Shown: positions 29,085 through 38,951, counted from the first letter of the stretch. The stretch is 64,000 nt of DNA from Gammaproteobacteria bacterium (GCA_005877695.1 VBOA01000010.1:123284-187283); one strand, 5' to 3'. A program made the numbers and translations. Notes: generated from the letters alone by a model not told the origin.

Positions 29085-30020
29085 CTATGATACCATTAAT
29101 TGTTTAATTTGAGCTGCTTTACTATGAGTTTTTTCAAGTTTGTAGTGTTCATCTTTTTTATTTACTGATAAAAAATTATTCATAAAAGATGGGTTATTAT
29201 ATCCTTGTTGATGGGTGGTTTTTAAATTGAGATAAAAAGTAGCAAACTCAGGATTTTGATTATAGGCTTGATTATATATTTTTGCGGCTTCGGCATCGCC
29301 TTGCGCGCGAATTTTTGCAGCTTCTTCTTTTGCCTTAGCCAAAATTAAGTTAACTGAACTGTCTGCATTTGCGCGAATAAACTCGGCATTGGCTTTACCT
29401 AGTGCGTGTTGGGCAGTAGCCCTATTTTCTTGTTCAATACTCATATTATCTAATATTCGTGCATTGGCGTCTGCAGAAAGATGTAATTGTTTAAAACCAA
29501 TAGCGATAAGTTTGATACCAGTTGTTTTAAGTTGTTTATTAACTATAGACAAGACAGCATCAATTTGCGCAGGTGAGCCATGTGCAATGAATTGGCTGAA
29601 GGGCATAGGAGCGTCTTTAGCATTAAACAACGTCGCTATTTGTTGGCTGATTAATAATTTAATTTGCTGAAAATTATTTTTTGTTTGTTGGTAATAACGG
29701 ATGGGATCACTCACGCGCCAATTTGCAAAATAATCAATAGTTATTGGTTTTTCTGATGGGTTATTATTTTCATCGCTCGTTTCGCTTAATATCAAAGTTT
29801 GCAAGCGATTATCCAGCAGTATCGGCTGCATGAAAAAAGGGATTATAAAATGTAAACCAGGCTTAAGAATCGAATTTGGCAAGGAGTGGGTTAATTTTTC
29901 TTCAGACAATAGCAATCCACGATGGCCTTCGGGAATGATAATAATGCTTTGATAAACAATAAATAATAGGCAGACTAATAAGCCTAAGAGTAAATGAACT
30001 TTATTTCTTAGCGAGATCAT
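29085..30020 (-). CDS. hflC: HflC, SPFH-domain regulator of FtsH
   Basis: Inner-membrane protein that with HflK forms a cage around the FtsH protease and modulates its activity. 311 aa; an N-terminal membrane anchor at about residues 9-27, then the SPFH/band-7 domain (FIIPFFMQPILLDNRLQTL, ITIDYFANWRVSDPIRYYQ), a helical stretch rich in Ala/Lys/Glu (AKAEEAAKIRAQGDAEAAKI-like) and a C-terminal tail. The start overlaps the end of hflK by four bases. Confidence 0.95.
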   Translation of the reverse strand: MISLRNKVHLLLGLLVCLLFIVYQSIIIIPEGHRGLLLSEEKLTHSLPNSILKPGLHFIIPFFMQPILLDNRLQTLILSETSDENNNPSEKPITIDYFANWRVSDPIRYYQQTKNNFQQIKLLISQQIATLFNAKDAPMPFSQFIAHGSPAQIDAVLSIVNKQLKTTGIKLIAIGFKQLHLSADANARILDNMSIEQENRATAQHALGKANAEFIRANADSSVNLILAKAKEEAAKIRAQGDAEAAKIYNQAYNQNPEFATFYLNLKTTHQQGYNNPSFMNNFLSVNKKDEHYKLEKTHSKAAQIKQLMVS

Positions 30021-31195
30021 TCATATCCTCCGGAAATATTATAGCTACTAGGGATAGAATTATTAATTTTATTACTTGGGTTATTATTATCAATTTGTGC
30101 TTTTTTATCGTTATTAGTAATAACAGTAGCCGTTAATTTATCTGTATTGACAGAGGTTGTTTTAGTAAATGGGTCGAGCGTTAACGAAGAATTGCTATCA
30201 GCATTATTCGCACTCTGCAATTTATTGCTTTGCACCATTAGCGTTTGTAAGGCGGCTAAGTAAAGCCGTTTTTTTGTCAAGGTAGGGGATGCTTCATAGG
30301 CAGGGAGTAAAGCTAAAAAATGAATAATGTCGGTTTTAGCTTTTAAAACTATTTCTTGCTGATAAGCTTTAGCATCTGCTATCAGCCGCTGTGCTGATAA
30401 TTGCGCACGCGGTTTTATTTGCATAGCATAAATATTAGCTAGCTTCTCTAATTGTTCTTTGTCGTTTTTGGCATTAGCAGCATCGGTAAAAACCGCTTGT
30501 AGCTGCTCAGGCAATTGGATAGATAGTAATTCAATATTTTTGACAGCCAAACCCGTTTGCATTTTTACTACGCTTTGCAGTTGTTTTTGTAAACGTTCTG
30601 CTAATGCAAAATGTGAAGTAGTTAACAGTTGGTTTAAAGTGTATTGACTGAAGACTTGGTTAATTACATCATCTAGGGTTTCTTGCAAATTGGATAAAGG
30701 ATGAATACTGGCAAAAAGAAAGTGGCGAGGATTAACAATCGAATAATCAATATTGAGATTCACCTGAATTTTGTTTTCATCACGCGTTAATAAGGTGACA
30801 TGAGTGGACAGTTTATTTATTTTTCCGGAATTGATTATTGTATAATGTTGGAAAGGTTTAAATATCCAATGATAGCCCGGACCTACTGTAGAATCATAGA
30901 CAGCAAAGCGGGTAACAACGGCGGATTCGTCCCTATTTACCTTATAAAAGCCGAGCGCAAACCAGATAAGTAAACCGAAGATCGAGATCAAACCTATCGT
31001 TTTGGCATTAAGTTTTACGAGTAAAAAAGGATGAGCAAGCACTGATTTTTTATTCAAGGTTCTTAACTTAAATAAAGCGACGATTTTTTTGTACAAATCA
31101 CGTAGAAATGCTTCTAGATCAGGTGGAGTCTGTTTGGGTCGTCCTGTCCACGGGTCTTTGTTTTTTCCGGAATCACCCGGTTCGTTCCAGGGCAT
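30017..31195 (-). CDS. hflK: HflK, SPFH-domain regulator of FtsH
   Basis: Partner of HflC. MPWNEPGDSGKNKDPWTGRP is the typical HflK N-terminus, which fixes the start at ATG 31195 (GGAG six bases upstream) rather than the upstream TTG at 31207. A membrane helix follows at about residues 69-86, then the SPFH domain (VVTRFAVYDSTVGPGYHWIF) and a long helical region. The last 65 or so residues are low-complexity, rich in Asn, Ser, Thr and Lys. 392 aa. Confidence 0.94.
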   Translation of the reverse strand: MPWNEPGDSGKNKDPWTGRPKQTPPDLEAFLRDLYKKIVALFKLRTLNKKSVLAHPFLLVKLNAKTIGLISIFGLLIWFALGFYKVNRDESAVVTRFAVYDSTVGPGYHWIFKPFQHYTIINSGKINKLSTHVTLLTRDENKIQVNLNIDYSIVNPRHFLFASIHPLSNLQETLDDVINQVFSQYTLNQLLTTSHFALAERLQKQLQSVVKMQTGLAVKNIELLSIQLPEQLQAVFTDAANAKNDKEQLEKLANIYAMQIKPRAQLSAQRLIADAKAYQQEIVLKAKTDIIHFLALLPAYEASPTLTKKRLYLAALQTLMVQSNKLQSANNADSNSSLTLDPFTKTTSVNTDKLTATVITNNDKKAQIDNNNPSNKINNSIPSSYNISGGYE

Positions 31196-31315
31196 AATAT
31201 GCTCCAATTGTTAGCTTTTTAAGATGTTTCGAAGAGGCCTATATCTATATCAATTTACGCTAGATTATGAAGCAGTGGATCTAGCTGTGACTAATTTTCC
31301 GCTCAGAAGAGCATT

Positions 31316-32527
31316 TTATGCATGCTGAGCCATTCTCGCAACTATTAATTCAGCAACAAAGTCGTTATGATCCCATGAACGATTCCAAAGTTCACTCCTG
31401 TGATGATTAAGCAGATAAGATTTTTCACTATCATTTTGATAAGTAAGACATTCGATAATGGCTTGACGTAATAAATCGATACCTATTCCAGATTGAGCCG
31501 ATATCCAAACTTTAATGGGGAGACCTGCTGCGTTGCGTTCTAAACGCGGTGGAGTGTTTTCCAATAAATCAATCTTATTAACAACGATTAATTGAGTAAT
31601 ATGATCAGTATGTATTTGTTTTAAAACGTTAGAGACTGCCTGATTACATTCATTTTTCTCAGGGTTAGTAGCGTCTACGATATGTAATAAGAGGTTAGCG
31701 TGTTGTGTTTCTTCTAACGTTGCTCGAAAAGCGACGACCAGATGATGAGGTAGTTGACGTATGAAACCGACTGTATCGGCCAAAATAGCTATTTGGCCGT
31801 CATACAGCGACATACGGCGTATGCTGGGATCGAGTGTGGCAAAAGGCTGATTGGCAACAAAAGCAGCGGCATGCGTTAAACGATTGAATAAGGTGGATTT
31901 TCCGGTGTTGGTGTAACCGACTAAGGAAATATAGGGTAGTTGTGATTTTCTTCTGGCGCGTTGACTTTGTGCACGTTGCGCACAAACCTTTTCTAAGCGT
32001 TTTTTTATCGTTTTAATTTGTTGACGAATGAGACGTTTATCCGTTTCTAATTGCGTTTCACCAGGCCCCCGTAAACCAATACCACCACGTTGTCTTTCTA
32101 AGTGTGTCCAGCCGCGAATGAGTCGCGTAGAAAGATGTTCTAGCTGAGCTAGTTTAACCTGTAATTTTCCTTCAAAGGTACGTGCTCGTTGCGCAAAAAT
32201 ATCTAGAATTAAGCCAGTCCGTCCTAATACTCGACATTGTAATTTTTGTTCTAAATTGCGTTCTTGTGCAGGACTTAGATCGTGATTAAATAAAATTAAT
32301 TGTGCTTTATGTACCGTTGTAGCGGCGACTATTTCTTCAAGTTTACCTAAACCAATGAAATACTTTGCTTGTGCTTTACGTTGTCGCCCAGTGATGAGTT
32401 TCATCGTTTGGGCACCCGCTGCTAGAGCTAGCTCCTGAAATTCTTTTACTATTTCTTCGGGTTCATATTTATTAAAATAGATATGAACTAAGAGTGCTAG
32501 CTCACCGCGTTGGGGACGTTCAAGCAT
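31316..32527 (-). CDS. hflX: GTPase HflX
   Basis: A ribosome-associated GTPase implicated in ribosome rescue and splitting under stress. 403 aa; an N-terminal HflX domain ending in RGGIGLRGPGETQLETDKR, a coiled region, then the G domain: G1 VGYTNTGKST, G3 DTVGFI, G4 NKID. The start lies nine bases downstream of the hfq stop. The gene order hfq-hflX-hflK-hflC is standard in gammaproteobacteria. Confidence 0.96.
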   Translation of the reverse strand: MLERPQRGELALLVHIYFNKYEPEEIVKEFQELALAAGAQTMKLITGRQRKAQAKYFIGLGKLEEIVAATTVHKAQLILFNHDLSPAQERNLEQKLQCRVLGRTGLILDIFAQRARTFEGKLQVKLAQLEHLSTRLIRGWTHLERQRGGIGLRGPGETQLETDKRLIRQQIKTIKKRLEKVCAQRAQSQRARRKSQLPYISLVGYTNTGKSTLFNRLTHAAAFVANQPFATLDPSIRRMSLYDGQIAILADTVGFIRQLPHHLVVAFRATLEETQHANLLLHIVDATNPEKNECNQAVSNVLKQIHTDHITQLIVVNKIDLLENTPPRLERNAAGLPIKVWISAQSGIGIDLLRQAIIECLTYQNDSEKSYLLNHHRSELWNRSWDHNDFVAELIVARMAQHA

Positions 32528-32535
32528 TACTGATT

Positions 32536-32820
32536 CTAGACAGCATTACTGATTTCTAGCTCCACGTCAGTCACATGACAACTTTGCAGATCATTATTTT
32601 CATCAACACTGGCTAATTTAACATTCTTGGCTGGAACGACTGTTGAAATAGCGTGTTTGTAGACCATCTGGCTAACTGAGTTTTTTAACAAGACTACGAA
32701 CTGATCAAATGATTCTACTAAACCCTGAAGTTTAATTCCGTTAACAAGATAGATTGAAACCGGAACTTTATCTTTACGCAATGCGTTTAGAAAAGGATCT
32801 TGTAGTTGCCCTTTAGACAT
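32536..32820 (-). CDS. hfq: RNA chaperone Hfq
   Basis: A hexameric Sm-like protein that pairs small RNAs with mRNAs. [20 protein letters not shown] gives the canonical N-terminus and sets the start at 32820 (GGAG upstream); the Sm1 motif is followed by Sm2 as [10 protein letters not shown]. 94 aa with a short acidic C-terminal tail. First gene of the five-gene operon; the 303-base gap to polA upstream holds its promoter region. Confidence 0.97.
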   Translation of the reverse strand: MSKGQLQDPFLNALRKDKVPVSIYLVNGIKLQGLVESFDQFVVLLKNSVSQMVYKHAISTVVPAKNVKLASVDENNDLQSCHVTDVELEISNAV

Positions 32821-32835
32821 AATTAGCTTCTCCAT

Positions 32836-33123
32836 GCAAATTTTAAATATAAATATAATCTCAAAAAGCCTTGGTCTTAAATTTATTTAGCTTATAACCA
32901 AGCGCAGTAAGTTTAGCATGGGAAATGCACAGGGCATAGCCCTGAGCGTTAAGAGTTTGTCTAATCAAAGGTGAGTCAGAGGGAAGCTAACGGTGTAATC
33001 TATAGGTCCATTTATGCAGTGCAATTGAAGATGGGGTACAAAAAATAGCGAAAAAAAAGAATTTTTGTATTTTTTAAAGGGCCGATATTTTGTACCAAAT
33101 AGGTAATTTTTTAAATAAACTCT
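32836..33123. other. Intergenic region between polA 3' end and hfq
   Basis: No coding frame was found. It must contain the leftward hfq promoter. Around 33040-33080 the minus strand has an A/T-only imperfect inverted repeat (TTTTTT and AAAAAA tracts flanking), a weak candidate polA terminator. No small RNA could be assigned. Confidence 0.35.
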
Positions 33124-35823
33124 TTATAAGGTTTTGTCCCAATTTGAGCCTATCTGAATATCGACCACCAGTGGTACAGACAGCTGTGTGGTGTTGACCA
33201 TTAAATCTTCAATTAATTGTTTCGTCGGTTTTAAATCAGTATCGGCGACTTCAAAGACCAATTCGTCGTGTACTTGCATAATCATATGTGCTTTAAGATT
33301 TTGTTGGGCTAAAGCATGATCAATAGTGATCATGGCTTTTTTTATAATATCCGCAGCACTGCCTTGTAAAGGAGCATTAATGGCCGCACGTTCACTAGCA
33401 CGGCGTTGCAAAGGATCGCTGGAATTAATAAAAGCTAAATTTAAACGTCGCCCAAATAAGGTAGTGACATAAGCCTGTTCATGTGCTTGTAAGCGTGTTC
33501 GTTGCATGTACTCTTTTACGCCAGGGTAACGAGTGAAATAACGATCGATGTAATTTTTTGCTTCTTCGCGCGAGATGCCTAACTGTCTGGCTAAACCAAA
33601 AGCAGACATTCCATAAATCAGGCCGAAATTAACTGCTTTTGCACTCCGTCGTTGCTCATGGCTAACCTGATTTAACGGAATGTTTAAAACTTCTGCTGCT
33701 GTGGCTTGATGAATATCAAGTCCTTGTGCAAAGGCATCGAGTAAGCCCTTATCTTGCGAAAAATGGGCAATGATACGTAGTTCAATCTGAGAATAATCTG
33801 CCGCAATGATTTTATAACCGGGTGGAGCGATAAAAGCTTGACGGATTTTTCGACCTTCTTTGGTGCGGGCCGGAATGTTTTGCAGATTAGGGTCAGAAGA
33901 CGACAGTCGTCCTGTAACAACAGCCGCTTGGTGATAGGAGGTGTGGATACGGCCCGTTTTTGGGTTAATTTGTTGAGGAAGTTTGTCAGTATAGGTTGAT
34001 TTTAATTTACTTAGACTACGATGTTTTAAAATGACTTTGGCCAGCGGAAATTTTAGGGCAAGTGCCTGCAAAACACTTTCAGAGGTTGATGCTTGACCTT
34101 TGGGAGTTTTTTCCAAAATAGGTAAGCCTTGTTCGGTAAATAAAACGGTTTGCAATTGCTTGGGAGACCCTAAATTAAAGGTCTTACCCGCCAATTGATA
34201 CGCGTCTTCTTCGAGCTTTATTAAGCGTTTGGCAATAGAAAGACTTTGCTTTTGTAATAATGCTGAATCAACTAATACGCCATGACGCTCAATACGTGAT
34301 AACACGGGGACTAAAGGCATTTCAATTTGTGTGAAAACTTTTGATAAACCCGGTAGTGCTTTAAGTTTGGGTTGGAGTGATGCATGTAAGCGTAAAGCAA
34401 TATCGGCATCTTCAGCCGCATAGGGACCGGCTTTTTGGATATCGATTTGATTAAAGGTTTTTTGTTTCATCCCTTTACCCGCAATTTCTTCAAAATGGAT
34501 GGTTTGATGATCCAGATGTTTTATTGCTGCGCTATCGAGACTATGTGAATTACTTGCGCTATCAAGTAAATAAGACTCCAGCATGGTATCAAAACCGAGC
34601 CCTTGCAATTGTATCCCATAATTTGCCAAAACCCCCATATCGTATTTTAAATTATGGCCTATTTTTATCTGTTTAGGATCTTCAAATAAAGGTTTTAATT
34701 GTTGCAGAACCCAATTTCTATTTAATTGTTTGGGCGCTCCAGGATAATCATGCGCTAAAGGGATATAAACGGGTTTTTCACCCTTAATGGCAAAGGATAG
34801 GCCAACAAGTTCGGCTTGCATGACATCCAAGCTTGTGGTTTCAGTATCGAATGCCCAAACTTTTGACTCAATTAATTGTTTTAAGAATGTTTGAAAAGTG
34901 AGTTCATCGAAAATTAATGAATAAGCTGTTCGCTGAGTTTCAGATTTATCGAGCGTTGGATTGGATGGATCCAAATTTTTTTCTAATTCTCTTAGCCAGC
35001 TTTTGAATTCTAGTTTTTTATAGTTTGCCATTAATGTTGAGATGTCAGGTGTTTTCGGTCGAAATTTTTCTAAGTCGAATTCCAAGTCAACATCGGTTTT
35101 AATGGTGACTAATTGCCGTGATAAAGGAAGTTTATCAAGATGGGCTTTGAGGTTTTCTCCAATTTTACCTTTAATTTCATTGGCGTTTGTTATCAATGAT
35201 TCTAGGTTTCCATATTGATTAAGCCATTTTGCTGCGGTTTTTGGTCCTACGTTGGGAATTCCAGGGATATTATCCACGGTATCACCAATCAAACTTAAAT
35301 AATCAGTAATTTGTTCTGGAGTGACACCAAATTTATCAATGACCCCTTGATAATCTAAGCGGGTATTAGTCATGGTATTTACTAAGGTAATCTGTTCACA
35401 GACTAATTGAGCAAAGTCTTTATCACCCGTAGATATTAAAACGGGTAACTGTTGTTGTAGGGCTTTAGTCGCTAAAGTGCCTATCACATCGTCGGCTTCA
35501 ACGCCCGGATGTATGATAAGGGGTAATCCTAAACCACGAATGATAGCGTAGAGAGGTTCTATTTGCAGTTGCAAATCATCCGGCATTGTTGGGCGGTGGG
35601 CTTTATATTCGGTATATAATTCTTCACGAAATGTTTTGCCTTTGGCATCGAACACCACGACCATATATTCAGGGTGAGTATCTTTAATTAATTTGCGTAG
35701 CATATTAATAACCCCATACACAGCACCCGTGGGTTCTCCTCTAGAATTACTTAAAGGTGGAAGTGCATGAAAGGCACGATAAAGATAAGAGGTACCATCG
35801 ACTAAGACTAAGGGTTTTTTCAT
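33124..35823 (-). CDS. polA: DNA polymerase I
   Basis: 899-aa repair and Okazaki-processing polymerase. Three domains in order: the 5'-3' exonuclease (LVDGTSYLYRAFHAL; ISTGDKDFAQLV; GIPNVGPKTAAKWL), the 3'-5' exonuclease with its acidic residues kept (FDTETTSLDVMQAEL; KIGHNLKYDMGVL; YAAEDADIALRL), and the polymerase (DPNLQNIPARTKEGRKIRQAF; AADYSQIELRIIAHFS; RRSAKAVNFGLIYGMSAFGL; MIMQVHDELVFEV). The proofreading domain therefore looks active. Divergent from guaC. Confidence 0.97.
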   Translation of the reverse strand: MKKPLVLVDGTSYLYRAFHALPPLSNSRGEPTGAVYGVINMLRKLIKDTHPEYMVVVFDAKGKTFREELYTEYKAHRPTMPDDLQLQIEPLYAIIRGLGLPLIIHPGVEADDVIGTLATKALQQQLPVLISTGDKDFAQLVCEQITLVNTMTNTRLDYQGVIDKFGVTPEQITDYLSLIGDTVDNIPGIPNVGPKTAAKWLNQYGNLESLITNANEIKGKIGENLKAHLDKLPLSRQLVTIKTDVDLEFDLEKFRPKTPDISTLMANYKKLEFKSWLRELEKNLDPSNPTLDKSETQRTAYSLIFDELTFQTFLKQLIESKVWAFDTETTSLDVMQAELVGLSFAIKGEKPVYIPLAHDYPGAPKQLNRNWVLQQLKPLFEDPKQIKIGHNLKYDMGVLANYGIQLQGLGFDTMLESYLLDSASNSHSLDSAAIKHLDHQTIHFEEIAGKGMKQKTFNQIDIQKAGPYAAEDADIALRLHASLQPKLKALPGLSKVFTQIEMPLVPVLSRIERHGVLVDSALLQKQSLSIAKRLIKLEEDAYQLAGKTFNLGSPKQLQTVLFTEQGLPILEKTPKGQASTSESVLQALALKFPLAKVILKHRSLSKLKSTYTDKLPQQINPKTGRIHTSYHQAAVVTGRLSSSDPNLQNIPARTKEGRKIRQAFIAPPGYKIIAADYSQIELRIIAHFSQDKGLLDAFAQGLDIHQATAAEVLNIPLNQVSHEQRRSAKAVNFGLIYGMSAFGLARQLGISREEAKNYIDRYFTRYPGVKEYMQRTRLQAHEQAYVTTLFGRRLNLAFINSSDPLQRRASERAAINAPLQGSAADIIKKAMITIDHALAQQNLKAHMIMQVHDELVFEVADTDLKPTKQLIEDLMVNTTQLSVPLVVDIQIGSNWDKTL

Positions 35824-35925
35824 AATGATATGATAACATATGCCATCTTTATGCTAAGCCTTACTTACGAAAGCTTTTAGTCATGTTTAGCAAACTTAGC
35901 CAAATTATTGAGTCATGGGGATAGT

Positions 35926-36990
35926 ATGCGTATCGAGCACGAAATGAGATTAGATTTTAAGGACGTATTAATCCGCCCGAAACGCAGTACGTTGCAAACC
36001 CGGGCAGATGTGGATTTAATTCGTGAATATACCTTTAAGCATTCACGTTATTCATGGAAAGGAGTACCTATCATTGCTTCAAATATGGATCATACCGGTA
36101 CCTTTGCAATGGCAAAAAGTTTAGCCAAACATCGATTACTTACCGCTATTGATAAATTTGCAAGCTTGCAAGACTGGAAAAAATTCTATAAGCAACATCC
36201 CAAGTTGATCGCTTATTGTTTTCCGACCACAGGGATTAAAACTGATGATGTCGATACGTTGGCCAAAATTGTTAAAATTGCGCCTAGCCCTTTTATTTGC
36301 ATAGATGTTGCCAATGGTTATACGCAACGTTTTGTGGATAATATTCAAGCACTAAGAAAAAAGTATCCAAAGAAAACATTAATTGCCGGTAACGTTGTGA
36401 CCGCAGAAATGGCCGAAGAACTTGTCTTAGCAGGAGCAGATATTGTCAAAGTGGGCATCGGTCCGGGTTCTGTTTGTACCACTCGTTTAAAAACCGGTGT
36501 AGGTTATCCACAATTGTCCGCAATTATAGAATGTGCCGATGCTGTCCATGGTTTAGGCGGACATCTATGTGCCGATGGTGGTTGTGTTTCGCCTGGTGAT
36601 GTTGCTAAAGCGTTTGCGGCTGGGGCAGACTTTGTTATGCTAGGGGGTATGCTGGCAGGTCACGAAGAATGTGCAGGCGAAAAAGTGGAAGAAAATGGCA
36701 AATGGTTTATGCGATTTTATGGAATGAGCTCGAGCGAGGCGATGCATAAACATCATGGCAAGATGAATGTCTATCGTGCTAGCGAAGGTCGTTCAGTTAA
36801 TGTCCCTTACCGAGGAAAGGTAGAGAACACAGTATTAGATATTTTAGGCGGACTGCGTTCTACCTGTACTTATGTTGGTGCGCAACGTTTAAAGGAGCTT
36901 TCAAAACGGACGACTTTCTTACGTGTTACTCAACAATTAAATGAAGTGTTTGCAGCGTTACAAGTGAATGAATTAGTTAATGATAATTAG
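35926..36990 (+). CDS. guaC: GMP reductase
   Basis: Converts GMP to IMP with NADPH, letting the cell turn salvaged guanine nucleotides into adenine nucleotides. 354 aa from ATG 35926, preceded by TGGGGA and matching the MRIE-type N-terminus of GuaC; an upstream TTG at 35908 is not favoured. The [13 protein letters not shown] signature, the catalytic Cys184 in [11 protein letters not shown] and the flap region [10 protein letters not shown] are present. Together with purA it suggests purine interconversion suited to an intracellular life, which is inference. Confidence 0.95.
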   Translation: MRIEHEMRLDFKDVLIRPKRSTLQTRADVDLIREYTFKHSRYSWKGVPIIASNMDHTGTFAMAKSLAKHRLLTAIDKFASLQDWKKFYKQHPKLIAYCFPTTGIKTDDVDTLAKIVKIAPSPFICIDVANGYTQRFVDNIQALRKKYPKKTLIAGNVVTAEMAEELVLAGADIVKVGIGPGSVCTTRLKTGVGYPQLSAIIECADAVHGLGGHLCADGGCVSPGDVAKAFAAGADFVMLGGMLAGHEECAGEKVEENGKWFMRFYGMSSSEAMHKHHGKMNVYRASEGRSVNVPYRGKVENTVLDILGGLRSTCTYVGAQRLKELSKRTTFLRVTQQLNEVFAALQVNELVNDN

Positions 36991-37067
36991 TCCAGTCACT
37001 ACACTGTATCGTTCACGGTAATTAATTCAAAACAAGCGCTCCTTGAGATTAGGGACAGAAAAATGCA

Positions 37068-37481
37068 ATGAATGCGCTTCAAAAAAAACGATTAAATTTT
37101 GTTTTACTCATGTTATTGGTGGCTGCATTAGTGATAGGTTTATCTGTATATGCATTAAAGCAAAATATTAATTTGTTCTATACACCTACGCAGCTTGCTG
37201 AAGGACATTTAATACCTGGCCAACTTTTTCGTTTAGGCGGTGAAGTTAAAAAAGGCACCGTGAAAAAAAATGAGCAACAATGGCTGGTTTCTTTTGTAGT
37301 GAGTGATGCAAAACATCATGTTCTCGTTGAATACCGAGGGGTATTACCTGATTTATTTCGTGAAGGACAGTCGGTAGTCATTGAAGGAAGTTTGGATCAA
37401 GCAGGCATTATGCAAGCGAGCCAAGTATTGGCAAAACATGATGAAAGCTATCGACCCGCTAAATATACTCTTCATACTTGA
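37068..37481 (+). CDS. ccmE: Cytochrome c maturation heme chaperone CcmE
   Basis: A membrane-anchored periplasmic protein that carries heme to apocytochrome c. 137 aa; one N-terminal helix at about residues 9-29, an OB-fold domain (FRLGGEVKKGTV; VEYRGVLPDLFREGQSVVIEG) and the heme-binding His124 with Tyr128 (KHDESY). No other ccm gene is beside it, which is unusual because ccmA-H are normally an operon; the rest must lie elsewhere in the genome. A palindromic repeat begins 23 bases after its stop. Confidence 0.94.
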   Translation: MNALQKKRLNFVLLMLLVAALVIGLSVYALKQNINLFYTPTQLAEGHLIPGQLFRLGGEVKKGTVKKNEQQWLVSFVVSDAKHHVLVEYRGVLPDLFREGQSVVIEGSLDQAGIMQASQVLAKHDESYRPAKYTLHT

Positions 37482-37503
37482 CATTGTCTCTGTATTGCAG
37501 GGT

Positions 37504-37596
37504 TCGCAATCCTCATGATTATTGGATATACCACCATGATTAATTATTGCATGGACGCGACACTTGCCAAAAATCCAATTGCTGTGAGTATAATTT
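37504..37596 (-). repeat. Palindromic element, copy matching the RNase P RNA insert
   Basis: The reverse complement of this stretch closely matches 40885-40966 inside the RNase P RNA gene: shared blocks include CGCAATCCTCATGA, TGGATATACCA, GCATGGACGCGACACTTGCC and TGCTGTGAGTATA, with a few small gaps and substitutions. Like that copy it can fold back (GCAAT against ATTGC, and CATG against CATG). It lies between ccmE and the next gene and keeps the following reading frame open upstream of its likely start. Confidence 0.75.
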
Positions 37597-37633
37597 ATTT
37601 ACTGGTATTACTTTTTTGAAAGGCAGGAAGCAA

Positions 37634-38179
37634 ATGACCAAAATGACTAGCTTGAAAATAGTGATGGCGCTGCTATTGGTAGCTATTGCTTGTTTGGCTT
37701 ATATCTTATTGACGCGTTTTTTTCCGAGTGAAGAAGTATTTTTTATGGGATCTCGGGCGATAAATCGGGCTTTAGTCTTAGATTTAAGCATTAAAAGTAA
37801 TAAAGATTACGCTACATTTTTACCTGAAAACTCTGGATTTTTAGTCGTTCATCCGGCGAAATCGGCTGAAGATCATCGCGATGATATACTTGAAACTCGC
37901 GATATTTTTGCTTTAGTTGAAAAAAACAATAAAAATACCATACAAAATTCGGATCCTCTTTATCAAGAATTAGAATTACTTTTTTTGATAAAAACACCTT
38001 TAGGAATTCGTGCTAATTATGTGACTTTATCCAGCTTAGGTGTAAAAAGTATTGTATTTAATTCTGAGTATTTTCAGGAGTTTTTGCAAATCTATCAAGA
38101 TAAACTACCCCATGCTGCTGGCTATGTCATTATGGGCGATAGTAGCCAACGGCAAATTCGTGATATTCTTGTAAAATAA
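37634..38179 (+). CDS. Hypothetical membrane-anchored protein
   Basis: A 181-aa protein with one N-terminal membrane helix (about residues 6-26, KIVMALLLVAIACLAYILL) and a soluble domain probably facing the periplasm. No family recognised. ATG 37634 is chosen because AGGCAGGA precedes it. The frame is open back to 37547, but those extra residues would be encoded by the palindromic repeat. The C-terminal half (LSSLGVKSIVFNSEYFQEFLQIY) looks globular. It sits between ccmE and sdhE, with no clear functional link. Confidence 0.6.
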   Translation: MTKMTSLKIVMALLLVAIACLAYILLTRFFPSEEVFFMGSRAINRALVLDLSIKSNKDYATFLPENSGFLVVHPAKSAEDHRDDILETRDIFALVEKNNKNTIQNSDPLYQELELLFLIKTPLGIRANYVTLSSLGVKSIVFNSEYFQEFLQIYQDKLPHAAGYVIMGDSSQRQIRDILVK

Positions 38180-38208
38180 TTTTTGATAGAATATTTGACT
38201 GATTAACG

Positions 38209-38457
38209 ATGAAGAATTTACAAGAAAAATTACAACGTTTGCGCTGGCAATGTCGGCGTGGGATGCTCGAATTAGATCTCATTTTGTTGGCTTTTTTAGA
38301 AAAAAATTATTTAAATTTAAACCCTGTTGATCAAAAGCTATTTGAGCGATTATTAAATTACTCAGATCAAGACCTTTACTGTTATTTAATAAAACGCCAG
38401 CCCATAGAAAATATCGCAATGCAGGTGTTAATAGAGCAAATAAATTGTGGCTATTGA
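38209..38457 (+). CDS. sdhE: Succinate dehydrogenase flavinylation factor SdhE
   Basis: A small cytoplasmic protein that helps attach FAD to the SdhA flavoprotein. 82 aa, all-helical, with the family signature RGM.E as CRRGMLELDLILLAFLE at residues 17-33 and LLNYSDQDLYCYLIKRQP later. It is followed, with an 11-base overlap, by a YgfX-like membrane protein, the conserved gammaproteobacterial pair. Confidence 0.92.
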   Translation: MKNLQEKLQRLRWQCRRGMLELDLILLAFLEKNYLNLNPVDQKLFERLLNYSDQDLYCYLIKRQPIENIAMQVLIEQINCGY

Positions 38458-38872
38458 TTTTTACCGTTTAAAATCCTCTTATTATTTAGCTATTTTCTTG
38501 TTAGTAGTACATGGCGGAGCGCTTGCTTGTTTGTGTTTTTTACCTTGGCCCTGGTGGACTAAATTACTATTAAGTCTCGCTTGCTTAATGAGCTTTGTGA
38601 CTCTTTTTTGCCAACATGTTCTATTAAATAATCCCCATTCTGTTATAGAATTTTGGCAGCAAGCTTCAGGTAATTGGCAATTAAGAAATAATTTAGGTGA
38701 AAGGAGTGTGTTAAGTTTGGCTAATGATAGTATTTGCACCCGTTATTTCGTCTTATTAAATTTTGTTTCCATAGATAAGAAAAAAAACAAAATTTCTTTA
38801 ATTTTATTGCCGGATAGTTTAAATTCTAAGGATTTTAGACGGTTGCGTAGGCAGTTACAGAGTATAAGCTAA
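38447..38872 (+). CDS. ygfX: YgfX/CptA-like inner-membrane protein
   Basis: 141 aa with two closely spaced N-terminal helices (about residues 13-33 and 37-55) and a short cytoplasmic domain ending LPDSLNSKDFRRLRRQL, as in YgfX. In E. coli, YgfX (CptA) has been described as a toxin acting on FtsZ/MreB with SdhE (CptB) as antitoxin; that role is debated. It starts with GTG inside the sdhE 3' end, so translation is coupled. Identification rests on gene order and the hairpin topology plus C-terminal motif. Confidence 0.75.
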   Translation: MAIDFYRLKSSYYLAIFLLVVHGGALACLCFLPWPWWTKLLLSLACLMSFVTLFCQHVLLNNPHSVIEFWQQASGNWQLRNNLGERSVLSLANDSICTRYFVLLNFVSIDKKKNKISLILLPDSLNSKDFRRLRRQLQSIS

Positions 38873-38921
38873 ACCCTTTGTTATATTTTATCCTCGCTTA
38901 GCGGTTTAGATCAAAATATTC

Positions 38922-38951
38922 TTAGACCTAACACTTAAAATATCGTATAAT
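38922..38951 (+). promoter_or_regulatory. Probable erpA promoter
   Basis: A perfect -10 hexamer TATAAT (38946-38951) sits 18 bases after a weak -35 TTAGAC (38922-38927), 37 bases before the erpA ATG. It is the only strong sigma-70-like match in this gap. Confidence 0.55.

Noticed and set aside
29389..29670. Plus-strand frame of 93 codons inside hflC
   Set aside because: Antisense to the Ala/Lys/Glu-rich region of hflC, where such frames arise by chance.
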